Source: Rapana venosa (lineage: Eukaryota; Mollusca; Gastropoda; Neogastropoda; Muricidae). From it: a stretch of DNA of 64,000 bases. Of this stretch, positions 45,956 to 57,413 are shown piece after piece (positions within the stretch are counted from its first letter, which is position 1; the number at the start of each line of letters is the position of its first letter). The stretch is from contig CM054159.1 of assembly GCA_028751875.1 (NCBI GenBank), positions 12,550,658 through 12,614,657 on the forward strand, given 5' to 3'. The notes beneath the pieces were generated by a model, which was given only the letters and a program-made list of their open reading frames with translations, was not told the DNA's origin and did no database searches. The position numbers and the translations under genes are program-made.

Positions 45956-46704
45956 CAACTTAACCAATGACTGTATAGATGTGAGAAAAAAAAGTTCAGC
46001 AGAGTTTAGCTATTCTCACCAGTTATCACTTCAGCACATAGTGTTGGGGTAGGATACCCCACTGAGAGGGAAGAGGAAAAAGAAGAGAGTGAGAGAGAGA
46101 ATGAACAATAAGCAATGAACAAAATTTATTCTTCAGGCCTCCAGCCCCTAGAATGGGGTCGAACAAAGCATGGCAAAACAAAGACAAAAAATGACATATA
46201 TGGCAACTGCCAAAACATTGACTGGTGTGAACATGGGACAATCCAAATGAAGACACGATAATCTACTTGAAACACTGTGTTCATCATACAGTTTGTCATT
46301 GTGCATGATCCAAATTTTCAACAGAATCCTGTCGTACTTTCAAAGCATTGTGATGGAAGAAGCTCAGACTGCGAATGGTAGACACTGAGCCATATTTCAG
46401 TACATTCTTACGGTCGATTAAAAGAGTCCAAATATTAATGTCTTAGACCACCATATAAGTATACAGCTCCTTATAAAATGCTCCCTGACTTGCAATACAT
46501 TACACAATTTACACATGTGGTCAATGTTCTTTTTTTAAACGTTCTTTAGAAAGATGAGCCATTAACTGGTAGCAAGCCAAGATGAAGCTTTATTAAACAG
46601 TCCCTCAAACTTCATATCCATGTATTGAAAGTGTAGTTCACATTTTAAGTTAGAGAGAGGGCGAGCGAAAGAAAGAGATTTTTAAATTTATTTTATTTTA
46701 TTCT
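45956..46704. other. Intergenic; possible minus-strand LINE 3' end
   Basis: A 27-bp phrase near 46003 ('gctattctcaccagttatca') repeats one at about 45535, an old duplication around the SINE. At 46110-46165 the minus strand reads 'gaggcctgaagaataaattt', a LINE-terminus-like phrase. No gene is seen. Confidence 0.4.
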
Positions 46705-47035
46705 GTTATATCGAGGATAATGGAATAAGCACCTATGTGCTTTTTTACATCCAGTCCCCGTGTGTATGCAGTTTTGTAAATTTTGTCATCTGTTCCCACC
46801 GGCACACAATGGCCTACTCTTACAAAAAGCGGAACAGGATTTAATGTGTACGCAAGATGTTCTGCATACGTTCGCACACGGGGCCTCGGTTTATAGTCTC
46901 ATCCGAAGGACTTTTGGGGAGAGTGGAGTCGGCACCGATGTTAACTCCGGGGGAAAATATCCCCTTGAATGGGAATCGAACCCGGGTCGTCAGATTGCGA
47001 GCGCTATGTTCTAACCACTAGGCTACCCCGTCCAA
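46705..47035 (-). mobile_element. SINE-A, complete and little diverged (minus)
   Basis: Tail 'atcgaggataatggaataag', uninterrupted body, head with GGGTTCGATTCCC-type box B and GGTAGCCTAGTGGTTAGA box A. It lies inside GA-rich sequence (agagagagggcg before, agagagaaagag after). Confidence 0.92.
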
Positions 47036-47618
47036 GAGAGAAAGAGAGAGAGTGGGAGAGAGAGAATGAAAACAATACCTGAATCAACACCAGACACCAT
47101 AGCCTGGAAGATTTTTTTTCTTCATGATCGTGAGATTTGTGCATTTTTTAAAACTCTGCAACATCTACCTAATCCAATACAACATCTCTCTTTCACCAAA
47201 ACAGTTCATAAATTAAATGTAACTGCTGATAAAAGATTGCATACAAGCCAAAAACTACCTTGTTTTTTGTCTTTCTCTTTGGTCCTCCTGTTTTCTCATA
47301 CAATAATTATAGTGTGTCACATTCAAATCAATGAAAGCTTTGGAATGAATCATTTACAAACCTGGAATTTTGCAAACTCTTTTTACCCACAATAGCCCTA
47401 CCTCATTTCTATGTCTAGGTAGCTTCATCAAATGAAAAGTTATTGTGCGGCTTGTTAAAAATCAAGAAAAACAAGCTCCCACATTTTTGTTTTTTAAAAG
47501 TTTTAAACAATGTTGTCAAACTGTAAAAATTATACTTTATGTATAATAAATGAATTGCAAAAGGAAAAACAAAACCAAACATGGGAAATATGACATTTTT
47601 CAAAGTTACAGTGATCTA

Positions 47619-47650
<32 letters not shown>

Positions 47651-47832
47651 CTGGTTGGCCAACTACAAACACTAAATCCTTCAATCATTAATGCGCTGGC
47701 ACAAATCACCATGAAATCTTAGAAAACAATCAAGGACATAAATGCTGAACAACTACTGCTATGAGTAAACCGCTAGAGTATTCATCGATTAATGCCATAG
47801 ACTCAGGTTCTTAGCATCAACTACAGAGGGAT
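47036..47832. other. Intergenic, (GT)n only
   Basis: AT-rich, with (GT)n at 47621-47650. No gene is seen. Confidence 0.5.
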
Positions 47833-47935
47833 GGACACTATAGCCCACTGGTTAAGATTGTTTGACTGCTTCACTCCTAGTGTGTCCATGAAGTTGTAGG
47901 TTTGAATCTCACATAGCAATACATTTGGTTCATTT
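47833..47935 (+). mobile_element. SINE-C head fragment (plus)
   Basis: 'ggacactatagcccactggt', 'taagattgtttgactgcttc', 'gtccatgaagttgtaggttt' and 'gaatctcac' follow the SINE-C head in order. The body is lost after about 47935. Confidence 0.65.
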
Positions 47936-49185
47936 TTCTTTCTCTGCTTAAAAGAAATTACAGTAATCATAGTTTACGATACCTGTGTTTGTTGCTGCTG
48001 TTAAAACCATGACATAGAATCCACACCATGATTATTTAGGCTGTAGTGATATTTTTTTTCCCTTTTGGTTTTGATAAGTGTTTTGTGCCCAGTCTCCTTC
48101 CCACTGTCCCCTTGTGTAAATGGGCTGAAAAGCTGACCACAATAAACTGTGGTAATTGTCATTCTCAACAGCCATAGAATCAGCTCTTAGCTATTAAGTA
48201 CAGTGCAGTGTCGTTCTTTCAGCAACTCTTGAATCAGTTCCTTGTTACTAAGTATTGTGCGTTTTAATTCTTTCAAAACATTCTCTTATTTTTCATCTAG
48301 TTGACACTTGCTGCCTAGTTGATGACAAAAGATTTCATCAGTTGCTACTGCATGATACAATAATCAAAGGGTAGTAGAGTCTGATCTGCTCATCATCCTA
48401 CACTATTCCTGACATCAAAGTATACACTTTACACCATCCTAGCACAAAGTTTCTGATAGCACACAATTCCTGATATGATGTTAAAGCAGTCAGATGATGC
48501 TTCCTGCCGCTTTTCTTCTGCCTTTTTTTCTTGTTTGTTTGTTTGCTGCTCGCACAGATGTGGAGTGATGACAGGTGAATGGCGAATCCAGAAGTTCTAT
48601 GTTTGAAGCAGGAACAAGGCAGGAATCATATGTCTGAAAGGTCTTCTGTTTCTTCACTGAAAAAAACACACACATACACAAATGTTTTAATTAACAGAGA
48701 TGTGTATCCCCCACAAACAAACAAAAAAAAACCCCACAAAAAACCCACACAAAAAAACCAAAACCCAACAAAAAACAATAACCCCCAAACCAAGCCAGCA
48801 ACAACCCCAAAACCAAGCCAACAAAACAAAACTTACAAGCCCCCATCCCCCCTGCCACACACACATAAAGTTTGGGCTTTGATGTGTTTCATTCAATTCT
48901 CTACTGTAGGCAGTAGTAGGAGAGCGCAGAGGTTAGAGTATCCAACTTGTGCTTTGGCAGTAGCTGAGGATGATTGTTTGAATCTCTGCTGACGTGTCTT
49001 CTTCTTATTTCCTCTCAACCTGGGTAGTACAACAACACAGGTTTTTTTTTCCATCTCCTAAAGTAACATTAAAAAAGAGAGAACATTTTTTTTTTTTTAA
49101 AATGATAAAATAAGATTTAAACAATTAGCCTTTTCCTTTAATTTTTATCTTCAAATCTACGCCAATATCAACATTTCTTTCTTAT
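47936..49185. other. Intergenic; one degenerate tRNA-like head
   Basis: 48915-49000 ('agagcgcagaggttagagta', 'gattgtttgaatctct') has SINE-head spacing but is too diverged to assign. A C/A-rich stretch at 48710-48865 creates proline/lysine/threonine-rich open frames that are not genes. Confidence 0.45.
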
Positions 49186-49480
49186 AGGTTGTTGCACCCT
49201 CCCCAAGTTAAACACCCTGGGAGGTCGCCTAGAATATGAACTCTGGTCTCATTCATCCTACCTAGGTATCACTGTGAGTCCATAATTATACACACACTGC
49301 ATGAGAAGTGTGTGTGTGTGTGCGTGTGTAGTAGAGGCTTGTTGATGGTACAGTCCCTAAATTGGATAGCTCCCCTGGGATTCTCATATAACTACACCAA
49401 ACCAAACCAAACCAAAAAGGTATGTATGACTATTTTCAATTGTCTTGCCACATAGGCAGCATTCCCCAACATCAGAGGAT
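49186..49480. repeat. Dispersed repeat family G, copy 2
   Basis: 'acaccctgggaggtcgccta', 'catcctacctaggtatcact', 'gcatgagaagtgtg' and 'ttgccacataggcagcattc' match 44265-44440 in the same order, with a (GT)n and an (AACCAAACC)n insertion between them. Confidence 0.55.
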
Positions 49481-49885
49481 TTTTTCTTCTCCTAAAGGAG
49501 AAAAAAGGTTTTAATGTTAGGAGCTTGTCACGGATGAAAACAATCTCAAAATAATGTTTCAAAACATAGCAACATTATCATGTAGGCCTTGGTTCATTAC
49601 TTACATCAATAACTGACACAGCTTTTGGCCTGGATCATATTTCTTAATCAGTGACTAGGTTGGCCCAGGATCGGCAGGAGTGGAAGCGCTTTGTTGCTGC
49701 CCTACACACCACTGGGTGTAATGGTTGATGATGATGATGATGATATTTTTTAAGTGATTTTCTAAGAATGAACTGAACCAGTTACAAGTTTCCTCACAAT
49801 TTAGAATTAAGTTTTCTCTTCTTGTGATGATGAAACATATACCTTGTTTCCCTACCTGTGTGTACTTCTTCCTGAAGTAAGTGTG

Positions 49886-49961
<76 letters not shown>

Positions 49962-50397
49962 AGTATTCTATAAAAAAAAAATTCAACAGTACTTTTTAAA
50001 AAGATCAACATATATTTAGTCTCTATTCCATTGCAATAATTTAAAATATAAATATGAATCCTTTTTTCCCCACAAAATTGAGGTCAATATGAATTTTAAA
50101 TGCTACTTTTATTCCTAATAAAGTATCAACCTTTTAAATCAGATGATAAAAGAAACAATATGAATAGACCTAGTAAAAACATAAAATCTCTAAAAACCGA
50201 TAACAAATTTTTTAAAACTTATATTGAAAACACTGCTAATAGTGATGAAATAACAATATTCCTTAATTTTACAAGTGTTCTTGTACACACACAAAATGTT
50301 CTAAATAGACATTCTATTGCTCTTTTCTTTCTTAAACACACACACACACACATACACCCACACACACCCACGCACGCACGCACGCACGCACATATGC
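49481..50397. other. Intergenic with microsatellites
   Basis: (GAT)n at 49724-49743, (TG)n at 49889-49932 followed by (TGTC)n to about 49955, and (AC)n plus (ACGC)n at 50336-50389. No gene is seen. Confidence 0.6.
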
Positions 50398-50495
50398 ACT
50401 GAGATTGGATGTAAAAAAGAAAAACCACATGAGTGTTTATTCCATTATCCTCGAAATAAAAGAAGACTAAAAATGAAAGAATAAAATAAACAACA
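50398..50495 (+). mobile_element. SINE-A/LINE shared 3' tail (plus)
   Basis: 'gagattggatgtaaaaaaga', 'ccacatgagtgtttattcca' and 'ttatcctcgaaataaaagaa' are the last about 70 bases of the family only, so this is an extreme 5' truncation. Confidence 0.75.
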
Positions 50496-50684
50496 TCACT
50501 AAAATAAATAAACACATGTAAAATATAGACCACCACATATGCTATCTTCTCAATCTTCCATCCTTGCACCTACAACCCCTTCCTCTCCCTAAATAAACTT
50601 TCTTAACACTTTCCTCATCCAAAATGACTCATAGCGAATGTTAATCTGAAGACAACTACAACAGTAACAACAACATAAACACAC

Positions 50685-50687
50685 ATA

Positions 50688-50737
<50 letters not shown>

Positions 50738-50738
50738 G

Positions 50739-50780
<42 letters not shown>

Positions 50781-50783
50781 ACT
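50685..50783. repeat. (AC)n microsatellite, two blocks
   Basis: Two long AC blocks are separated by 'agacgttac'. The flanks are C/A-rich and without genes. Confidence 0.93.
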
Positions 50784-50919
50784 TACCACACACCATCTAC
50801 CCACTCCCACCAATCTACATGACTCACAGATTTGAACACACATACAATCATGATCATTTACACTCACGGTATTTTAAGAAAAACCAAGCAGGTGCACACA
50901 TACTTATGTAAAAAAAAAG

Positions 50920-51200
50920 TATGTTCTTTCGAGCCAGAAGGCCCATAGAGCCGGAGCTTATCCCGGTTTCTGTAGCGTTAAGCGAATTGATAGTTTTTCA
51001 CCACCCCTGTGACAGGACGCTAGTCTGTCGCCAGATACTTCCCCAGCAGAGCTGGTACCCACTTGTACACCTGGGTGGAGTGAGGAAAATAGGAGTAAAG
51101 TGTCTTTCCCAAGGACACAACACCGAGCCGAGTGGGGATCGAACCCGCGACCTCTGGATCACGAGTTGACCGCCTAAACCACTCGACCACGGTGCCTCCC
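50920..51200 (-). mobile_element. SINE-D, tRNA head with conserved-domain-like body (minus)
   Basis: On the minus strand it begins GGAGGCACCGTGGTCGAGTGG (box A TGGTCGAGTGG) and has box B GGTTCGATCCCC. The body 'gtccttgggaaagacacttt', 'ctcactccacccaggtgtac' and 'ctggcgacagactagcgtcc' looks like one of the widely conserved metazoan SINE core domains. I cannot say which. Confidence 0.8.
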
Positions 51201-51317
51201 TACTTATGTAAAAGGGAAGAGGGAAAAGGTGACAGATCATTACATCACTGCCACAGCCCACCAATCAACTGTTACCAGGAAAAGGATTGCAATTCATGAA
51301 TATGGGCAAGAAGGAAG

Positions 51318-51725
51318 CTGGCAGGATGGTTAAGACGTTCACCTCCCTAACAAGTAAACCGTGAGGTTCTGGGTTCGAATCCCAGCCTCGCCCTTTCTTC
51401 CCAGTTTGGTGACCAAATCAAACGGAATGTCGAAGTCCTTTTGGAAGAGACTTATAAACCAAGGCCCCGTGTGTAAATAAGCATGAAGAACAATCTTGCG
51501 GGCATGTTAAAAACCTGTTCTGCTTTTCGGAAGAGTAGGCCGTTTTGTGCTGGTAAAAATGGACGAGAATTTTTTTTGTTTTAAATGCATGCACGCAGAA
51601 GTGGTATTTAGACACGTTCCTCAAAGCAGGAGTGTAGCTATCTACATGGCAAGCAAAAGTGGTGGAAAAATCTCACCATTGGTGAACCTTGGAACTCTAA
51701 CTGAAGAAACACACCCCTCCCCCCC
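51318..51725 (+). mobile_element. SINE-E, complete with SINE-A body and 3' module (plus)
   Basis: Head 'ggcaggatggttaagacgtt' (box A) and GGTTCGAATCCCAGCC (box B), then 'gaatgtcgaagtccttttgg'. From there the SINE-A body ('ataaaccaaggccccgtgtg', 'ttcggaagagtaggccgttt') and from about 51612 the shared module ending 'ggaactctaactgaag'. C runs follow at 51718-51760. Confidence 0.82.
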
Positions 51726-51944
51726 CACCAAACCTCCCCCCCCCCACCCCCCCCCCCCCACCCCAACAAAAATAAACAAACAAAAAAAAACAACAATTAA
51801 AAATAAAAAAAGAAATGGTCAATATGTAAGCATCAGATGGCAGGCTCAGTATCCATCTCCCTTTTGAATAGTCTTACAAAACATAACCTGGAACATCACA
51901 CTTGTTATGTGTATAATAGCTACATCTCTCTCTCTCTCTCCCTC

Positions 51945-52085
51945 TCTCTTGGGGTGACTGGATATAAAAAAAAAGCACTTTGGTGCTTATTCATAATCTT
52001 CGAAATAAAATAATTTTACTCTCTCTCTCTCTCTCTTCTCTCCTCTCTCTCTCTCTCTTCTCATCTCTCTCCCTCTCTCTCTCTC
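51945..52085 (+). mobile_element. SINE-A/LINE tail followed by (CT)n (plus)
   Basis: 'ggggtgactggatataaaaa', 'gcttattcataatcttcgaa' and 'ataaaataattttact', then (CT)n to about 52085. This has the same tail-plus-(CT)n layout as 20165-20315. Confidence 0.7.
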
Positions 52086-53136
52086 CCCTACATCTCTACA
52101 GCAATGTATAGTATTGTTCATTCTTTTATGATCACCTTGATTTAAGCATTTCTTATAGACCGAAAAAAAAAGTATTACAGTAAATTCCTCTCTCTTCTCA
52201 GATTTTCAGCATCTATCAAATCTCATGTTATATTATTTGCATCTATAGCAGAAAAAATGTATAATGAAATATTTTACCTTTTCTGACAAAAGTGAGTTTA
52301 ATATTTGTCTTCTTTATTTTTGTATATTTTACTTGAAAGTTAAAAAAAATTAATATTATTATTTTGGCTGAATGATGTAGTGTGTGTGTGCGCGCGTGCG
52401 TGCATGTGTGTGTGCATGCATGTGTGAGTGAGTACGTGTGTATGCATGTGTGTGTGTGCATGCATGCATGCGTGCATGCATGTGTGTGTGTGTGTGCATG
52501 TGTGTGTGCGTGTATGTGTGTGTGGGTGTGATACACATATGGAAGTAGTGATAATATGCATAGGTTGTTCGCATACCTTTGTGTGTGCTTACATACAATG
52601 TTTCATGATGTTTTACCCTGTAATCACAAACCACCTTTCACTCATGGTTCTGGGGAAGGAAAAAAGCAAGGAATGGTAGGTGGTAGAACAAACACAACTG
52701 CTGTGCAGATAGTCTGGGATGAGCTGTATAATCCATACTCACATATCACAGATTTTGTTTGTGCCTTGAAGGATCACAGCATGCAAATCACCAAAACATT
52801 ACCACACCAGGTGACATCAGTTGAAGCACACAAACATGCAAATCAGATTAATAGTGACAGCACAGTGACAAGGAATCTGTATTGGGAGGTTTTCATGCAG
52901 TCTGTATGCATCACAGAATTATTCATGCAATACTGCAAATTTAGCGAATCTGGAAAGCAAGCACATGCAGCCAATGATTATTTTCGTAAACAATCCAACT
53001 GTTTTGTTTTCTGGAAGAACAGTAGGGTTATTCTGGGCACAATGTATCAAAGGTCCACAGGTAATAAACAAACAAATCCAAGTCTGTTTGCTAACTACAC
53101 TGAGATCTTCTGCACCAATGGCAGACAGCTACATAC

Positions 53137-53179
<43 letters not shown>

Positions 53180-53220
53180 TATATATATAATAATATTATA
53201 TATATATATATAATATATAT

Positions 53221-53253
<33 letters not shown>

Positions 53254-53437
53254 TATATAATAGCAATAAAAACACAAATGTGTTCAGCTTCATTTCTCCT
53301 TTTATTTCATTTATCAGCAAATTTTCAAATTTTCACTTCTACCTGAAGCTTCATCAGGCTGAATGGATAACATCAATTATAAAAACCAACTTTTAAACTA
53401 GTAGATTACTGAATACTTGTTCAGAATCATCACCTTC

Positions 53438-53496
<59 letters not shown>

Positions 53497-53846
53497 CTTG
53501 TGAGATTTTTTAAAAATGTTGCCACGTTAATACAAAACCAAACTGGAAACTGAATAACCGCTAAAGTTGGTTAAATAAAATGATTGTAATGATTCTGCCT
53601 CAGTTTGCTCACCTTATTCTAAAAGGGAGTGGACTACTGTGTGTTCTAAGATTGTCAGAGTTGACAGTACACAAACATTTTCATCAGCAAACAGGACAAG
53701 AGATAATGTAACAGGCTTCTTTTTTTTTTTATAGTTAAGCTAAGAATTAAAAAACAAAATCAATGACCACAATGTACACAGTAATTTACAATATAGAAAT
53801 AATTTGGTTTTTTTAAATGAAGAAAATGTGGTTTTAAAGAAAAGTG

Positions 53847-53887
<41 letters not shown>

Positions 53888-54283
53888 TATATATAAGAAC
53901 AAAGGAATACACACTTCTACAAGTTAGGTACCCTTAATCCATATTGGTAACTGAACAGGTACTAGCTTCACAAGACAGAAGAGCTCCAGTCTGTTTGTGA
54001 TTAAAAACAACAACAACAACAAACCACCCAAAACAACAAATAAACTTTAGATTCGTGGTTTTTTGTTCTCTGCCAATTCCACTTGTTCTCATTCCATTCC
54101 TGAACGCCTTTGACACTTACGAAATGTATACTCTTCATCTTCCAGTGTAGAACTGAGCTTGTAATGATAACCACCCACTCCATCCCCACTGTCCCATCCT
54201 CCTCAAAAGCTACAGAACACACCTAGAGATGAAATCTGTAGGTGACTTCACTTCTTTCCTCACCAAGACACCAGTTCAGAGTT
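52086..54283. other. Intergenic: (GT/CATG)n and (TA)n tracts, one unexplained ORF
   Basis: A (TG)n-rich stretch with CATG steps at 52380-52535 and (TA)n blocks at 53137-53262, 53442-53493 and 53850-53895. The open frame 52556-53173 (205 codons) matches nothing I recognise and ends in (TA)n-coded Tyr-Ile repeats, so I treat it as chance. Confidence 0.5.
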
Positions 54284-54478
54284 TCTTTTTCCCCTGGAGT
54301 TAACATCAGGGCCACCTTCAACTCCTCTGAAAAATCCTTCACTGAGACACCATGCGCGGTGAGCACATGCAGAACATCACATGCACCCATTCTGCATTTC
54401 AGAAGAGTAGGCCATTGTGGGCCGGTAGGAACAGATGACAAAAGTTTAAAAAACGCATGCACACTACATAGAAAAACA
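54284..54478 (+). mobile_element. SINE-A body fragment (plus)
   Basis: 'cccctggagttaacatcagg', 'gaacatcacatgcacccatt' and 'cagaagagtaggccattgtg' run in order. The head is missing and there are several internal deletions. Confidence 0.78.
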
Positions 54479-55209
54479 AACAAACAAACCAAAATTCAAC
54501 AACACATTGTGAAAGAATATTTAACTGCGATCTAAGTTACTGCTTAGTCAAATACTCGGATCTCTTTGTTTATTGAAGGAGTTTACTTAATTAAATAGAC
54601 ATTTAGCCACCCCCCCCCCCCCTCCCCCAAATCGATTCTGACTGGTTTCTGATAGATTTCAATATTTATACACACATTCTTTCTTTGAATTCTCAATATG
54701 AAATATTTTGTAAGGTTATACTATCAGGTGAGTTAATATTTGTAAAGACAAATCCTTTCCAGGTCAAAATTTAGCACAAATTTGTAGAGAAGACGAACAT
54801 ATAAGATTGCTTTCTTTCAATTCAAAGTTGCAATTACATATACTCATATGTGAGTTCATTATTTAAAAAGACCCATTCTTGCCAGGAGATATTTTAAAAA
54901 AAACAACCCCAAATGTCATTACTGTCAATCTGATATCAAGTATTTTGCACACACAAAAAAAACCAGAAAGAAAGAGAAACTGATGTTACCCTCACAAATT
55001 CTATTAGTTAAGCCATGCTTTGAGGCAGCAAACAATCTAAAGTTATGGAGGTGATGAACAATTTAAAAAATGGAACAAATTGTTGTTGTTGTTGTTACCA
55101 TAACATTTTCCGAGGCAAGTGACCTGTACGTAGTTGCAGCCCTGTGACAATTTGTGGGCATGTTATTTGACATTGTGTAACCATCTTTGATTTTGCCACA
55201 AACATTTTT
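54479..55209. other. Intergenic, nothing recognised
   Basis: AT-rich, with a C run at 54610-54626 and a short (GTT)n at 55081-55095. No gene is seen. Confidence 0.5.
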
Positions 55210-55254
55210 TTTAAAGAGGAAGAGTGGTGTGTGTGTATGTGTGTTTGGTTGTGT

Positions 55255-55301
<47 letters not shown>

Positions 55302-56205
55302 TTGTGTGTTTGGTTGTGTGTGTGTTTGCGTGTGTGTTTAGTTGTTCTTTTTCAATTTCACATCCATTCACATGTGTGTGTGTGTATGTTCATATGTGTG
55401 TGTGTCTGTGTGTACTTGCGTGTGTGTTTAGTTGTTCTTTTTCAATTTAACATCCTTTCACATGTGTGTGTGTGTGTTCATGTGTGTGTGTGTGTGTGAG
55501 AGAGTGTGTGTGTGTGTTTTGTGTGTGTGTTTGCGTGTGTGTTTAGTTGTTGTTCTTTTTCAATTTAACATCCATTCACTGTGTGTGTGTTAGTCATGTG
55601 TGTGGTGTGTGTGAGAGTTTTGTCTGTGTGTTTGGTTGTGTGTGTGTGTTTGTTGTGGGTTTTGTTGTTGTTGTTTTTTTTTCAATTTAACATCCATTCA
55701 CATGTTGTGTGTGTGTATGTTCATGTGTGTGTGTGTGGGTGTGGGCTGTGTGTTTGGTTTTGTCTGTGTGTTTAGTTGTTGTTCTTTTCAATTTAACATC
55801 CATTCACATGTGTGGTATGTTTATGTGTGTGTGTGTGTGTGAGAGAGTGTGTCTGTGTGTTTGGTTTGGTGGTGTGGTTTAGTTGTTCTTCTTCTTCTTC
55901 AATTTACCCTCCATTCACATGTGTGTGTGTGTGTGTTTTATGTGTAGTGTTGTATGTTCATGTGTGTGAATATGTGAGTGCACAAGCATGCATGCTGCGT
56001 GTGAGTGTGTATGTATTTAAATGTGTATTTGTGTGAGTGTGTGTGTGCGTATGCATGCATGCATGCGTGTGAGTGTTGTTGTATAAGTGTGTATTTGTGT
56101 GAGTGAGTGTGTGTGTGCGTATGTGTGTGTACGAGTGCATGTTTGTGTGTGTGGTGCGTGTGTGTGTGTGTGTGTGTGTGTATGCGCACATGTGTGTTCA
56201 TATCT
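55210..56205. repeat. (GT)n-rich compound minisatellite
   Basis: Six copies of an anchor resembling TTTCAATTTAACATCCATTC (near 55349, 55439, 55558, 55680, 55786 and 55900), each preceded by 'gttgttctt' and followed by CACATGTGTG and (GT)n. They form a tandem array with units of about 90-120 bp. 55950-56205 is (GT/CATG)n only. Cys/Val-rich frames are artefacts. Confidence 0.85.
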
Positions 56206-56255
56206 CACAGTATTTCCCCCTGCCCTTCTCCAGTTTCCTCCTCCCCACCACTGTG

Positions 56256-57230
56256 ATCACACTTAGGGGTGTCATGTGCTTTTTTTTCACTTAGGGGTGT
56301 CATGTGCTTTTTCACTTAGGGGTGTCATGTGCTTTTTTTCACTTAGGGGTGTCATGTGCTTTTTCACTTAGGGGTGTCATGTGCTTTTTTTTTTCACTTG
56401 GGGGTGTCATGTGCTTTTTCACTTAGGGGTGTCATGTGCTTTTTTTTCACTTAGGGGTGTCATGTGCTTTTTTTTTTCACTTGGGGGTGTCATGTGCTTT
56501 TTTTTTTTCACTTGGGGGTGTCATGGGCTTTTTCACTTATGGGGTCATGTGCTTTTTCACTTAGGGGTGTCATGTGCTTTTTTCACTTGGGGGTGTCATG
56601 TGCTTTTTCCCCCTTAGGGGTGTCATGTGCTTTTTCACTTGGGGGTGTCATGTGCTTTTTCACTTAGGGGTGTCATGTGCTTTTTTTCCCACTTAGGGGT
56701 GTCATGTGCTTTTTCACTTAGGGGTGTCATGTGCTTTTTTCCCCACTTAGGGGTGTCATGTGCTTTTTTTTCCACTTAGGGGTGTCATGTGCTTTTTCAC
56801 TTGGGGGTGGTGTCATGTGCTTTTTCACTTAGGGGTGTTGGGGGATGTCATGTGCCTTTTCACTTAGGGGTGTTAGGGGGGGGAGGTGTTCTGTGCTTTT
56901 CACATAGGGGTGTTAGGGGGTGGTGTTATGTGCCTTTCACTTAGGGGTTGTTAGGGGGGGGGGAGGTGTTCTGTGCTTTTTCACATGGGGTGTTAGGGGG
57001 TGGTGTTATGTGCCTTTTCACTTAGGGTGTTAGGGGGGGGGGGAGTGTTTTTGTGCTTTTTTACATTTGGGGTGTTAGGGGGTGGTGTTATGTGCTTTTT
57101 CACTTAGGGGGTGTTCTGTGCTTTTTCACTTTTGGGGTGTTTTGGGGGTGTTGTTATGTGCCTTTTCACTTAGGGGGTGTTCTGTGCTTTTTCACATAGG
57201 GTGATAGGGGTGGGGGGGAAGTGTTATGAA
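56256..57230. repeat. Minisatellite, 26-bp-based unit, with diverged 3' half
   Basis: The unit is CACTTAGGGGTGTCATGTGC plus T4-T10. About 21 fairly regular copies span 56256-56830. From about 56830 to 57215 the copies gain 'gttaggggg' insertions and become TGTTATGTGCC/TGTTCTGTGC alternations. Phe/Trp/Cys-rich open frames over it are not genes. Confidence 0.93.
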
Positions 57231-57274
57231 ATTTATCAATTTATCAGACATTCCTTCATTTGGTCCTCAGGGGG

Positions 57275-57374
57275 GGGGCAAGGATAGCCTGGTTGGTGGT
57301 TAGAGCATGGAGTTTGCACTCTGGCGGCACGGGTTTGAACTACCACTGCAGCAAGACACCCGTTTGAGGAGATT

Positions 57375-57413
<39 letters not shown>

